Origin: Phyto melanocephala
Lineage: Eukaryota; Arthropoda; Insecta; Diptera; Rhinophoridae
Length of the DNA stretch: 64,000 nucleotides
Assembly (NCBI GenBank): GCA_941918925.1
Contig: OW799233.1
Coordinates: 29,642,421-29,706,420, forward strand
Direction of reading: 5' to 3'
The notes under the pieces are model-generated. The model was given only the letters and a program-made list of their open reading frames with translations. It did not search any database and was not told where the DNA came from. This document shows positions 51,301 to 62,559 of the stretch, piece by piece. Position numbers and translations under genes: made by a program. Each line of letters opens with the position of its first letter. Position 1 is the first letter of the stretch.

Positions 51301-51580
51301 ATTTCTGAAATACAATTTGAAATTTCTGAAACATAAATGGAAAATTCTGAATTAGAATTTGAAAATTCTGAAATAGAATAGAATTGGAAATTTCTGAAAT
51401 ACAAATTAATTAAAATTTTAACATACAATTTGAAAATTCTGAAATGCAATTGCAAAAATCTGAAATACAATTAGAAAATTCTGAAATAAAAATAGAAATT
51501 TCAGGAATACAAATAGAAATTTCCAAAATACAAATTAAAATTTCTGAAATACATTTGGAAAATTCTGATATACAATTTGA
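48222..51580. repeat. 3.36-kb tandem duplication, copy 2
   Basis: Near-identical to copy 1. Differences include whole-unit changes in the satellite: one extra 21-bp unit near 48740, one near 50250, and four units (84 bp) fewer near 49980 than at 46590-46700. The junction between copies has ATTTC on both sides (array sequence AAAATTTC against exon sequence ATTTCCC), that is, microhomology. Confidence 0.85.
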
Positions 51581-51690
51581 AATGCAATTGGATAAATCGC
51601 AAATACAATTAGAAAATTCTGAAATAAATAGAAATTTTTAAAATACATTTGGAAAATTCTGAAATAGAATTGGAAGATTCTGCAACATAA
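48441..51690. repeat. 21-bp satellite array, block 2
   Basis: Duplicate of block 1, extended by about 110 bp of array at its far end (51580-51690), where the Penelope-derived sequence starts. The non-repeat insert recurs at 49492-49580. Confidence 0.9.
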
Positions 51691-51825
51691 CTGGGAAAGT
51701 TTTTACAATTTTTTAACAATTAAATAATAAATAAATTTTTTTCGATCTTTTTTATTTATATCAATAGTTGTTTTTTATATTGAGCTTGAGATCACTTTTT
51801 TATATAAAAATAGTTTTAATTTTAT

Positions 51826-51869
51826 TTTCCAATATTTCGCTACCACATTGGGTAGCTTCTTCAGGGAAT
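51826..51869 (-). ncRNA. Hammerhead ribozyme-like fold, left arm
   Basis: On the minus strand: stem I strand TTCC, core CTGAAGA, one extra A, stem II GCTACC/GGTAGC with loop CAATGT, GAAA, then TATT and the partner GGAA. The presumed cleavage-site base is U, which is allowed but weaker than C. Stem I is 4 bp. No cleavage data can be seen from sequence. Confidence 0.5.
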
Positions 51870-52162
51870 TTATAAACAATTATGAACAATTAACAATGTG
51901 ACAATTATTAGTAAACAATTTTTTTATATAAACAAAATTTTTTCAAAAAAGGCGGGAAACTTATTTTTGTCAATATTTAAAATATACAATCAAAAATTCA
52001 AATACATACATACATATATCAAAAAATAAAAATATTTTTGTCAACATTTTACAATTATTATAAAAAGGAGGGAAAAATATTTTTGTCAACATTTAAAATA
52101 TACAAATAAAATTTAAATACATATAACATAATACAGAAATATTATATTTGACAATTTTAAAT

Positions 52163-52300
52163 ATGGAGAATAATTACAGACGTAGGTATTTATTGGAAAT
52201 GTTACAGATTATAAAAGTACCATCTACAAAAAGGATTAATTATAAAACGGATACAGCTAATGTTGCACAAAACTATAGGTTATTAGTTAATAGGATCTAG
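52163..52300 (+). pseudogene. Penelope-like protein, C-terminal end
   Basis: The frame reads RRRYLLEMLQIIKV...INYKTDTANVAQNYRLLV before a stop; the same frame stays open upstream into the left arm. The pattern R..LLEM..I......N.KTDT......Y..LL is what closes the endonuclease part of Penelope-like retroelements. About 45 codons remain. Confidence 0.55.
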
Positions 52301-52754
52301 AATATGTTTTTTAGTTAGTTTGTTGTAATGTTATACTATATTATATTATATGTATTTGTAGTTTTGTTTATATAGAACTTAAAATGTAGACAAAAATATT
52401 TCTGTATTATGTTATATGTATTTAAATTTTATTTGTATATTTTAAATGTTGACAAAAATATTTTTCCCTCCTTTTTATAATAATTGTAAAATGTTGACAA
52501 AAATATTTTTATTTTTTGATATATGTATGTATGTATTTGAATTTTTGATTGTATATTTTAAATATTGACAAAAATAAGTTTCCCGCCTTTTTTGAAAAAA
52601 TGTTGTTTATATAAAAAAATTGTTTACTAATAATTGTCACATTGTTAATTGTTCATAATTGTTTATAAATTTTTAAAAATTTTTCCCGCCTTTTTTAAAA
52701 AAATTTGTTTTTTGAACAATTCTAATATTTTAGTTGTTAAAAAATTGTAAAAAC

Positions 52755-52798
52755 TTTCCCTGAAGAAGCTACCCAATGTGGTAGCGAAATATCGGAAA
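52755..52798 (+). ncRNA. Hammerhead ribozyme-like fold, right arm
   Basis: Stem I strand TTTCC (52755-52759), core CTGAAGA (52760-52766), an extra A at 52767, six-pair stem II (52768-52773 with 52780-52785), GAAA (52786-52789), then TATC and the partner GGAAA (52794-52798). The presumed cleavage is after C52793. Helix III would be AUAU, too short within one molecule but self-complementary, so two transcripts could pair to form it. An extra A before stem II is known in a chrysanthemum viroid hammerhead. Confidence 0.55.
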
Positions 52799-53070
52799 AT
52801 AAAATTATAACTATTTTTTATAAAAGAAAGTGATCTCAAGCTCAATACAAGAAACAAATGCTTATTATAATAAAATAATAAAAAGTTTTTTTAGAATATA
52901 TTGAAAAGTTAGTCTTTATACAGTCCCTAATTTAAAATCGATAGTGTTCAGTAGAAACAAAAAACTATTTTTTGTTGTAAATATAATATATAAAGTTCTA
53001 CCAGTAAAATTATACAACAACAAATTTATGGTTTTCATGTCTTTTACATTCGAAATACAAGAAAACAAGT

Positions 53071-53520
53071 ATAGTCATGACAGCTCAATATGTGTGTAAA
53101 GTTTGAGAAAAAGTCGGTTCAGTGCAAGTACCTCAAAATTACAATTTTTTATGGGCGTTTTCTAATCACGAAATTGTATAATCATGACAGCTCAATATGT
53201 GTGCAAAGTTTCAAAAAATCGGTCCAGTCCAAGTACTTAAAAATTATAACTTTTTATGGGCGTTTTCTAATCACGAAATTGTATAATCATGAGATCGCAA
53301 TATGTGTGCAGTTTCAGAAAAATGGGTCAAGTGCAAGTAGCCAAAAATGATAACTAATTTTTTTGGGCGTAGCCCCACCCACTTTTTGCCACCCATAACC
53401 ACTCCCTGAAGTGTGTACAACAACTTGCCAAAGTTTGAGTCCGATCGGTTTTACAGTTTCAGAGTCTATAGCTAACACACACACCCACACACAGAGTTTC
53501 ACTTTTATATATATAGATTA
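53071..53520 (+). mobile_element. Dispersed element family E with ~106-bp tandem units
   Basis: Three tandem units (starts near 53077, 53184 and 53290; marker CATGACAGCTCAATATGTGTG) are followed by a unique end with CACACACACCCACACACAGAG and CTTTTATATATATAGATTA, the same end as family D. No coding frame. Confidence 0.6.
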
Positions 53521-54888
53521 GAAGCAATGTTTTTCAATATTAAGATGATACTTACATTAAAAAACTTATGGACTTTTAGGTGAATTTTTATAGTTGTCCT
53601 TTTATGGGATATGTAGTCCAATATATACGGCGTTTCCAAACTTTTTGTGCCAAATAATTTATGTGGACTCGACGACTTCACATTTGGAACCTATTGTTAA
53701 AAAAAATAACACATGTCTCATGCTTTTAATACATTAAACTTAATATTAGATAATTACCTACCTTGAAAAATTTTCAAAGTTGAGCTTTTCCAATTTTTTT
53801 TATTTTATTTTAATATATATCACCTTTTGTCTTTTAAAGTTTTAAATAAAAATATTTTATAAGTATGTACAAAACTTCGTATTTAATTTAATAGACTTAA
53901 CACATTAAATACACAATCTCTTTTGATGCCACGCTTTTCTTGAATCATCGACGTTTGCTCGTTTTAAGCACTAGGCACAAAAATAAAAAAAATAAAACCG
54001 TTATAAAACTGTATACCTAAAACATTTTATGTGGTCTCTACATTAGCATATTCTATTTTGAAAGTGTTTTAACTGTCAAAAATACATTAAGTAAAAGAGT
54101 CATAATGGCTGTTTATATACACTGTTTGACACTCAGAGATGTGTTAGTGAACTCGCTAAAGCATGTATCTGATATATTTTTAGACTACAAGTGTTTCTTA
54201 AGCACTTGCCATACTTTTAAATTTGTGAACGCTAAAACAATTGCGTGAATCTAGTTATAAAAGTAAAATAAGCATATTATAATACTGTATTTAAATACTT
54301 AGAGATCGAAAACATTCAGAATTGTCAGGATATCCTTATTAACGCAAAATTAAGCAAACATTTCTTTTGAATAAAAGATATTTGCAATGTAAAACAATAA
54401 CTACTGAAAGGCAACGTAATTAATATATGTATATCAAGAAATTAACCCTTATATTCGTACCAAATTTTTAAACTAAACATTTTTTGTTTGTATTTATAAG
54501 AAATTTTTGTAACTTTTTCTAAAATAACTAAAAAAATTATTTTCAATATAATATTTATGTTGAGAACATTTTGTAAAAAACAAAAATGAGCCAATATTAA
54601 AAAAAAACTCAATTTTTTCATTACATATCATGTAGGTATAAATAGGTTTGGTCAGGGTGATGAATTATTACCTATAAACATCTAGAAATCAGAAAAAATT
54701 TTCACGTCAATAATGAAAATCGTTATAAAGTTTATATAATGCAAGCTAACCTAAATAATGAATTTATTTAAAGCTTGCGAAAACAAGCCTTTTAATAAGC
54801 ACAAAAATTGTTTAGTGTGGCAACTCACTTATGTGTAGAAACACTGTTGCCGAATTTAAGTTATCTTTAAACTTTCATAACTTATTAT
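53521..54888. other. AT-rich intergenic
   Basis: No gene or repeat is recognised. Confidence 0.45.
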
Positions 54889-55525
54889 ACCCTTCACCTG
54901 TGGTGCACAAGGGTATATATAGCTTTGTCATTCCGTTTGTAATTTCTACAATTTTCATTTCCGACCCTATAAAGTATATATTTTCTGAAAGCTTATGAAT
55001 AGAGGAGTCGAGTAAGCCCTGACCGTCTGTTGGTTGAAATCATCTTTTAGAAGCAACTATATGTTCCCCAGATCTGTGTATAGTATCAATCTAAGTTTCT
55101 GAGATATGAGCAAAAAAACACGACCACCTCGTTTTTTTCACAGTTACAACAACAACATACATATATACTGGTTAAAGTAAACGTGGCATCGAATCCCAGC
55201 TGAACCAAAAAAAAATTTTTTATTGTTTTTATTTTATATATTATTCATATTTGTATTCTTTTTTTTAATATTTTTTTTTTAATTTTTTGTAAAAATTTTT
55301 TTGTTTTTAATATATTTTTTTTTTATTTATTTTTTTTTTTTAATTTTTTTTAGAAACATACAAACGTAAACTCAATTATAATTTTACAATGGTATGTTTT
55401 TAACATGTATGTACGTATTTTATATGAGATTAATGGTGATACAAACAATTGTTATTGCATGACTACACGTTGTGAAGGTTATATAAGATTCGGTACGGCC
55501 GAATATAGCACTGTTACTTGTTCAA
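54889..55525 (-). mobile_element. Dispersed element family B, copy 2
   Basis: The most complete copy: TATACCCTTCACCTGTGGTG with hairpin partner CACAAGGGTATATA at one end, TTCGGTACGGCCGAATATAG and TGTTACTTGTT at the other. It contains a tRNA-like segment (55166-55206) followed by a long T-rich tract (55208-55350). No coding frame. Confidence 0.7.
55166..55206 (+). other. Shortened tRNA-like promoter segment in family B
   Basis: ACTGGTTAAAGTAAACGTGG followed by CATCGAATCCCAGCTGAACC: an A-box-like TGGTTAAAGTA with a B-box-like ATCGAATCC only about 10 nt further on, without an anticodon arm. The same segment recurs at 61970-62010 (reverse strand), and in parts at 31197 and 60607. Confidence 0.5.
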
Positions 55526-57369
55526 CTTTGCTTAGTGATGCTAACATTTAATATTGCACCGACAAAAAGAGCTATAAAAACCGTTGAGAATATAGGAAAA
55601 AAATTTATTAAGAACAACTAACATTTTATCAATATATACTAACATACCGATGGTCAAAAGTAGAAAGGCCTTGTATTTTTTAACTAAATTAAGTTTTTTG
55701 GTGATTCCAATAATTTTACACAAATTCACTTTGACACCAAAATTTAATGCAATAGTATTAAAACTTACAGTTTTACAAGCGATTGTACAAAAGAAATGCT
55801 TGACAATTTTTTTTTGCTTGATAAACACAGTGTAGATTTTTATATTAAAAATGCGTAAGCTTTTTTGTCATTTTGTTGAAGAGAGATGCAAAGTTATTAA
55901 TAATAACAACTGATAAGTAATAACTTCATGACTCAGACTTTAAAAACATGGTAAAAAGATTTGCAGCAATGGACTTGTATGTACATACATACATATATAT
56001 TAATTTGGAATTTATGCCATTACAAATTTTAAGCACTTAAAATTCCTATTCATAACTTTTATTGCAATAAATCTAAATTAAGGAAAGAGGTTCCTGATTA
56101 GTATACAAAACTAATAATTCATTGAAATTTTGCAATCCACTTTTTTTCTATTTTCAACTAACTTTCTATAACAAAAGTACAATTTATAAAGTTGTATGTC
56201 GTAAAGAGCCCAAAAATAAATTTTAAATGTAGTTGATTGACTAAGACGGGTAACCATAATATATATGTATAAAACCAATAACTATACTTCTAGATTTCTA
56301 AACCAAGAAAAAAAAATATTTTATAACACTATTGCAATATCTAACTTAAACTGAATTAATAATTTCAAGTTTCGTTTTTGCAAATTCAAAATTAACAAAA
56401 CGTACCAAAAAAAATTTATAAAAGTTAATTTTTCTCACTGTGGGAGAATTTCGAGAAATTTAAATTTACAGTTTTATAAAATCAGAATATGCAAAAAAAT
56501 TAAATAAAATTAATTTTAGACTTAAAATGACTAAAATTAACTGAAATGTAAGTTGGCAACACTTACATACATACTAATAAATTTATTGGCAAAAAGGGGC
56601 TTTCCCTCTTATTTTGCCAGTTAAATTTATAGCAATAAATGTAACATTGCTTACCTCAAGGATGGAAAAGTACCATTTAGTAAAAATTTCAATACTCTCA
56701 AGTTTTTACGTTAGTAGTTTGTCAATATATGTATGTTTTATTTTCTCTTTAAATTTTGCAATAAATTTAAATAAAATCATTGTAGCAGATATTGATTAGA
56801 AAAATAAAATTGTTTTTTAAATATAAAAAAAGATACCCTTCATTATATTTGTTGGCAATTGCTGAAACAAGCGACGTTATTAAAAAAATAATTTGAGAAA
56901 AAAGATATTGATTTTAAAAAAAAGTCGATAACAACTGTAGAACCAGATTGCCAGAGATTGTGCAAAAAATTATTTTTGACAAAAAAGTTGCAATTCCGGA
57001 ATGAAACTGACCCTGTGTTGTACAATATATCGATACAGTTAAGCAAAAATTTACCGCCTCAACCCTCTCAATATATCAATATTAAATCAAAGTGATTGAT
57101 AAGTTAAATGAAAAGTTTAAAATTCTTTAAATAGCAATAAAAAATTATGTATGGGTTAATTTTAGTTAATATGTACATTACATACATATATCTATGTACA
57201 CATGAATCAATTTATACGAAATATATACATATGTAAATATATACATGCACACATTCAAAAAAGGCGAAAATATCAAACCTAAATTAAACATTTTTAATAC
57301 CAAACATATTCCATACCATTCTCCATCTCTGGTGTGTGTGGAATAAAATACTCATGGTTAAATTATACA
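55526..57369. other. AT-rich intergenic
   Basis: Short open frames only (for example 55541-55828 minus, about 95 codons, no recognisable domain). No gene is called. Confidence 0.45.
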
Positions 57370-57529
57370 CAAGGTGGATCCAACTGGCAGAGCACTTTAT
57401 TGTTTACATTGTAAATACTTATGTTTGACAATTCGAACTAAAGAGTTTACAGAGAGAATGATTGTTTTGATTGGATTTTGAGAACTGGAGATTTAGAAAA
57501 AAATCAGCTCGTCTTTTAACACCACCTTG
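57370..57529. mobile_element. Short mariner-type MITE
   Basis: The left end CAAGGTGGATCCAAC and the right end (reverse strand) CAAGGTGGTGTTAAAAG, followed by TA, match the terminal repeat of the mariner relic at 154 (CAAGGTGGGTTAAAAG). At about 160 bp it has no coding capacity. Confidence 0.55.
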
Positions 57530-60052
57530 TAATAATTTTAGCATCAAAATAATAAAATATTTAGAGTGTTACCACGATTTTCATTTTAACTGATAACACT
57601 TTTAACAAAAGAAAATTTTGAAAAATATTAAAAAAAATGCTTGTTAAATTCAGTTAACAATTTATTTAATACGAAATTTTTAATGATTTTTTTATATGTA
57701 TATTCATTAAATAAAAATTTTTATATGCAGACATACCTGCAGTTTAAAATTTTTTAAATAGTTTTAAGTTATACATAGGTTAAAAGTAAAATAAAAAAAT
57801 GCAAATTACCATTTAAGATTATGGTCATGAAAACATATACTAAAAATCATATGCTATGTACATATGTATATTATTCGTGCAAAAATTTTGTTTGTTATTT
57901 TTGTATAACATAAAATAATTAAGTCTAAAAAAGTACCCAATATACCGCTTTAATTTTGTGCAAGGCATGCATATATAACAAAACGAAAGCCAAATTGTCA
58001 ATTACATTAATGTATTAAATAAATACATTTTTTATTTTGGGTTAATAGGTTCAAACAGTCAAAAGTTATGTTCGATTTATAAGTTAACATGAATCAATAG
58101 TTATTTATATTATTATTCTATGTACATAATATGTATGTATACATTAGTTATTAAAAAATTCATAAAGTAACATAAAAATTTCCTTCTGATTTTTTTTATA
58201 CTTTTTATACATACAGACATATAAATAAACTGATAAAATAAAAACATACCTTTTAGTTATAGAGTTCTTTACCACAACATGTAATAATGGATTAAAATTT
58301 TGTGGTTCTAATTAAATAAATTATATCATTATCCTATACTATTTTGACGTTAATTGAAGCAATGAACTTTTTTATATTTACATGCAATAGACTTTTTAAT
58401 AAAAAATATAGCCTAATTATTAAGAGTCAATGAAAATGGCCACATGATCCCTTATCTGCTTAGTTTAAAGTGTCTGATTTACTTTAGATGTTCTAAAAGA
58501 TTAGACAAAATCATAATAATTTCATTTAAAATGCACAAATTATTATTATGTTTTTTACATGTTAGTTAATAACACAAAGCATCATTTTAAAAAAGAATAT
58601 CTATAGTCGTAAATTTAAAGAAAAGTATCGCAAAAATATTTTAGAATTTCACATTTCTTAATTTAAAAACTCAGAAAATGCAAACCATGTCCATGTAGTT
58701 TATAACAGCCAATTTTTTTTTATTATTATTTGAATTTTTATACCAGCTTCATAAAACTAAAGGTACCATAAACCTAAAGCAATATAAATTTCTCGCGTAT
58801 AGTATCACCCGTTTCAACCTAAGTATCTTATCCCCGATTTCAGATTCATAAGCTTAGAAGTTTCTTAGAAGAATTCTGTCTCACTATGCGGTTTCCTATC
58901 AATAGTCTTATATAAAAAAATTTACTAATTTTTTTAAACTTATATTTAAATTTAGTTTTTAAAGAAACTAATAATAATATATATGTACTTATATTTAAAA
59001 CAAAAAAATATTTTAAAAACTTTAAATCGGCTAAAAATTTGCAAAAACTTTAATTTGGAAAAAAAATAGTTAGAGAATTTTTTTTTAATCTGGCAATTTT
59101 TTTAGTGTGCAGTAACACTTGTTGAATTTAGGTTGTCTTTAAACATTCGTAAATTTGGCAACAGAGCTTATGTGATGCTAACACTTAATACAATACCGAA
59201 TAGGTGAGCTTTAAAAAACACTAGAAAAATATAAAATAATTTTCGTTCATATTTAATGCAAACTATCCAATACTAGAAAATTAATTATTTATATTACATT
59301 TTTAATTTTATCAAAGGTTTACTTAACAAAATTTCCATACAAAAATATAAAATTTTGATAAATTGTAATATAAGTATGTACCTGAAACGAAAGTTTATTG
59401 ACCTGCTGGTGTAAGGCTATCACATTTTTTATATGTATTCTTTATCTAACCTTTTATAACAAATGTACCGTTATTACACAAATATACCGCTGAAAGGATA
59501 CCTAGTTATATACACAATTTTTAAGTAAACTTTTTATTTTTAAGAACCAAATTTGATTATTGATATATATCGCATATGCACTTAACATAGTTTCTGCATT
59601 AATTACCCATATGCTCGTAAAAGAACAATGGATCTACACTATAGAGATAGAACGTTCGTATTGTTTTACTCTTCTATACCCAGTATTGTTTAAATCTGTG
59701 TCAGTAGAATAATACCTTTTGTCCGACATATCCAAGTGATAAATAAATTAAGTATTAAAAAGAATATCAAGTACATAATAGTCTATACTGCTTCCTTTAT
59801 GTTTTTCTTTATTTTTATTTACTTCAACACGATTGTGTACTGAAATTTGTATGCAAACAAAATTAAAAAAAATAGTATGAAGAAAATACAATTTTGAAAA
59901 AATACGAATGTTAAACATACATGTGAAATATTAAGAACTTTTTGACTAAACAGATTAAGCAATATTTATTTTCAGCAATATACTTTCTTTTTTCACTTAC
60001 TTTCTATAAAAACCTTAAACTCAGCAAATCTATATACTGACACATACTGCCT
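57530..60052. other. AT-rich intergenic
   Basis: No gene, RNA gene or repeat that I can support. Confidence 0.45.
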
Positions 60053-60199
60053 GTTCAACGATGTCGAAAGAAAACACAAGCAAAATTTCATTCGTACAAA
60101 TATATTAAAAACACCAACAAAAACTAAAAATTTGTTTTTGTTTTCAACGTATTTGTGCGAATGAAATTTCGCTTGGGTTTTCTTTCGACATCGTTGAAC
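60053..60199. repeat. 147-bp near-perfect hairpin
   Basis: The arms GTTCAACGATGTCGAAAGAA... and its inverse pair over about 50 bp with few mismatches, and the centre (AACAAAAAC...GTTTTTGTT) continues the symmetry, so almost the whole segment folds on itself. Likely a MITE; it could also give a hairpin RNA if transcribed. Confidence 0.7.
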
Positions 60200-60524
60200 G
60201 CGCAGTTAATGTTTACAATTTCAGAAAATGTAAAACGCATTTCGTAAGATACATATAATTTTTTCAATTATAGGTTTTGCTGGATCAATAGTACCTAATT
60301 TTACAATTGTAGCCTTATAAAATCAGAAAATTCAAAAAGTACTTAAAAATAGTGACCGGTCATTTAATTTCATAGTTAAAAAATGAACTAGGTCGTCATT
60401 TAGTTCAATCGCTCTTTTTTATTTTCTGTTTTGAACTGCGTACTTTACTTTTAAGCACAAGTTGTAAAATGAGACAAATATAATAAATATTTGTATATGC
60501 GACGAAAATTAAACAAAAAAATTA

Positions 60525-60830
60525 AAGAAACAAGTTAGAGTGCCATGCCGAATCTGAAAATACCCTTCAAAATCTTGAAAAAGGTATTAATAACTAAAAA
60601 AAATTGTTTTGTCTCAACTTGGATTCGAAGCTACGTTCATATAGTTTGTATTGTTGTGAAAAAACGAGATAGTCTTAGTATTTTCATCATATCTCAGTTG
60701 TTTATAGACCGATTTTTCTGATTTTAAATACCGATCTGCTCCCGAATGTTTCTGATATTTTAGTACTTTACACAGGTCTAGAGAATGTTGTGTGGCTTCA
60801 AAAAGTTGATTTCAACGTAACAAAATGAAA
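60525..60830 (+). mobile_element. Dispersed element family B, copy 3 (truncated)
   Basis: It begins AAACAAGTTAGAGTGCCATG, CCGAATCTG, retains the tRNA-like remnant (CTCAACTTGGATTCGAAGC) and GTTGATTTCAACGT near its end; the far end is missing. Confidence 0.5.
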
Positions 60831-61395
60831 ATTGCCAACAATACCACGGATGTACCAAATGTAATTCATTTTGAATCAAAAAACTTTTAATAAATTTTAT
60901 GAGAGCACTTTATTATTGTCAGGAAATGTGTAAAAACATAAAGACACGTACCACTCAGGGTACACTTATAGAGATAGTGATGCCAGCCCAGCTGATTATT
61001 TTTTTGTGTGCCATATTGTCAAACTGCATATATAATAAAGGGACAAAAAATTTGGTCTATCTGTGATATTACCTTATGTGATGACACAATTGAACTACTA
61101 TTCAATTCATACATAAGCTCCAAAATTGAACTAAAAGCCTTATTGAACTAGGTCATTTAGTTAAATCAACTGAATCTTTCAACTAAACTAGGTTGTCTAC
61201 TAAAAAAAATGCAAAACTATAATTTTCGTGTTTATCAAGCAATCTAAATGTAACATGTATACAACATTAACATCAGTTTACTGTAAAAGGGGACTTACCC
61301 TCTTATTAAGTTTGTTAAATTTATGGGAAACAGTTTTTTTTTCCAGGGATGGAAAACTTTTTTTTTATTAGCACAAATTTTTTGTAATCTTATAT
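60831..61395. other. AT-rich intergenic
   Basis: Nothing recognised. Confidence 0.4.
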
Positions 61396-61747
61396 TATAC
61401 TAGCATTTAACCCGCTACTTCGATAGCGCAGTTCTATTACTATTATTTATTACTATTTATTGAATACTCAGGTTCTATTTATAATGATTAAATATTTTTG
61501 GTTCAATTTATGAAAACTTGTATCTCTAATTCAATTTACTTAGAAAAATAAAAAGAAGAGTAAGGATATATCGGGCATATATTTCCTAAAAGCAAGAACA
61601 ATGCTACTGAATTTCAAAAATTAAGATTCATAATTTGCAAAAATGACCCTAAAAATGATAAAGGTAACTTTTTTTCCTTCACTAAAACTTCCACTTGGTT
61701 TATTATTACCTACATTCAGAATTCTATGTATACAAAATATAAAAAAA

Positions 61748-62384
61748 ACAAGTAAGAGTGCTATATTCGGCCGTGCCGAATCTTATATACCCTTCACAAC
61801 GTGTAGTCATGCAATAACAGTAGTATGTATTTAAAAAAAAAATTAAAAAAAAATAAATAATATAAAACAAAACAAAAATAAAAAAAAAAAATAATAATAA
61901 AATATAAATAATATATAAAACAAAAAATAAAAAAAAAAATTTAAAAAAAAAATTAAAAAATTTTTTTTTGGCTCAGCTGGGATTCGATCCCACGTTTACT
62001 CTAACCAGTATACACGTTTGTATGTATGTATGTTGTTGTTGTAATGTTGTTTTTGTGAAAAAAACGAGGTGGTCGTGGTTTTTTGCTCATATCTCAGTTG
62101 TTTATGTACCGATGTTTCTGATTTTCAATAGCGATCTACTCCCGAATATTTCTGATATTTTAATACCTCACCCGGGTCCAGGCGATATCGGGGGCTTCAA
62201 AAAGTTGATTTCAATATACATACGGACAGAAGGACAGACTGACAGAGCTTAATCGACTTCCCTATTCATAAGCTTTCAGAAAATATATACTTTATGGGGT
62301 CGGAAATGAAAATTGTAGAAATTTCACACGGAATGACAAACCTATATACATATACCCTTTTTCACTGTGTGAAGGGTATAATGA
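61748..62384 (+). mobile_element. Dispersed element family B, copy 4, inserted in D
   Basis: AACAAGTAAGAGTGCTATAT with the hairpin TTCGGCCGTGCCGAA at the start, A-rich tract, tRNA-like segment on the minus strand (61970-62010), CGGACAGAAGGACAGAC, and the end hairpin TATACCCTTTTTCACTGTGTGAAGGGTATA. Both ends are present. Confidence 0.7.
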
Positions 62385-62559
62385 GAAAAAGTAATTTTGG
62401 TCATCCATAATAATAGGAGTTAGACCTCTAACACTAATTTTAAGAACCTATGTTTACAAACAAGAGTACAATAAAAATGCGAAATGGCTTTTTTTGTGTC
62501 TCCAATATCATTTTAATTCTCAACGAATCAATAATTGAATTGAATCATAAACGTAGAAA

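Larger units (their letters stand above)
51778..52847 (+). mobile_element. Penelope-like retroelement remnant, foldback
   Basis: The ends TATTGAGCTTGAGATCAC and GTGATCTCAAGCTCAATA are exact inverses, and the two arms (51778-52150 and 52380-52847) match in inverse over most of their length; the right arm has about 80 extra bases. The unique centre encodes a short C-terminal segment typical of Penelope-like proteins. Both arms contain a hammerhead-like fold, known from the terminal repeats of Penelope-like elements. The reverse transcriptase is gone. Confidence 0.65.

Noticed and set aside
45288..51470. Many open frames of 60-200 codons on both strands with seven-residue periodicity (for example ISEIQIE or YFRNFNL)
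   Set aside because: They arise because the 21-bp unit is a multiple of three and lacks stops in several frames; both strands are open at once and unit-level variants break frames freely. Not called as coding.
45080..51690. CRISPR-like regular repeats
   Set aside because: Units are directly adjacent without unique spacers, in a eukaryotic setting.
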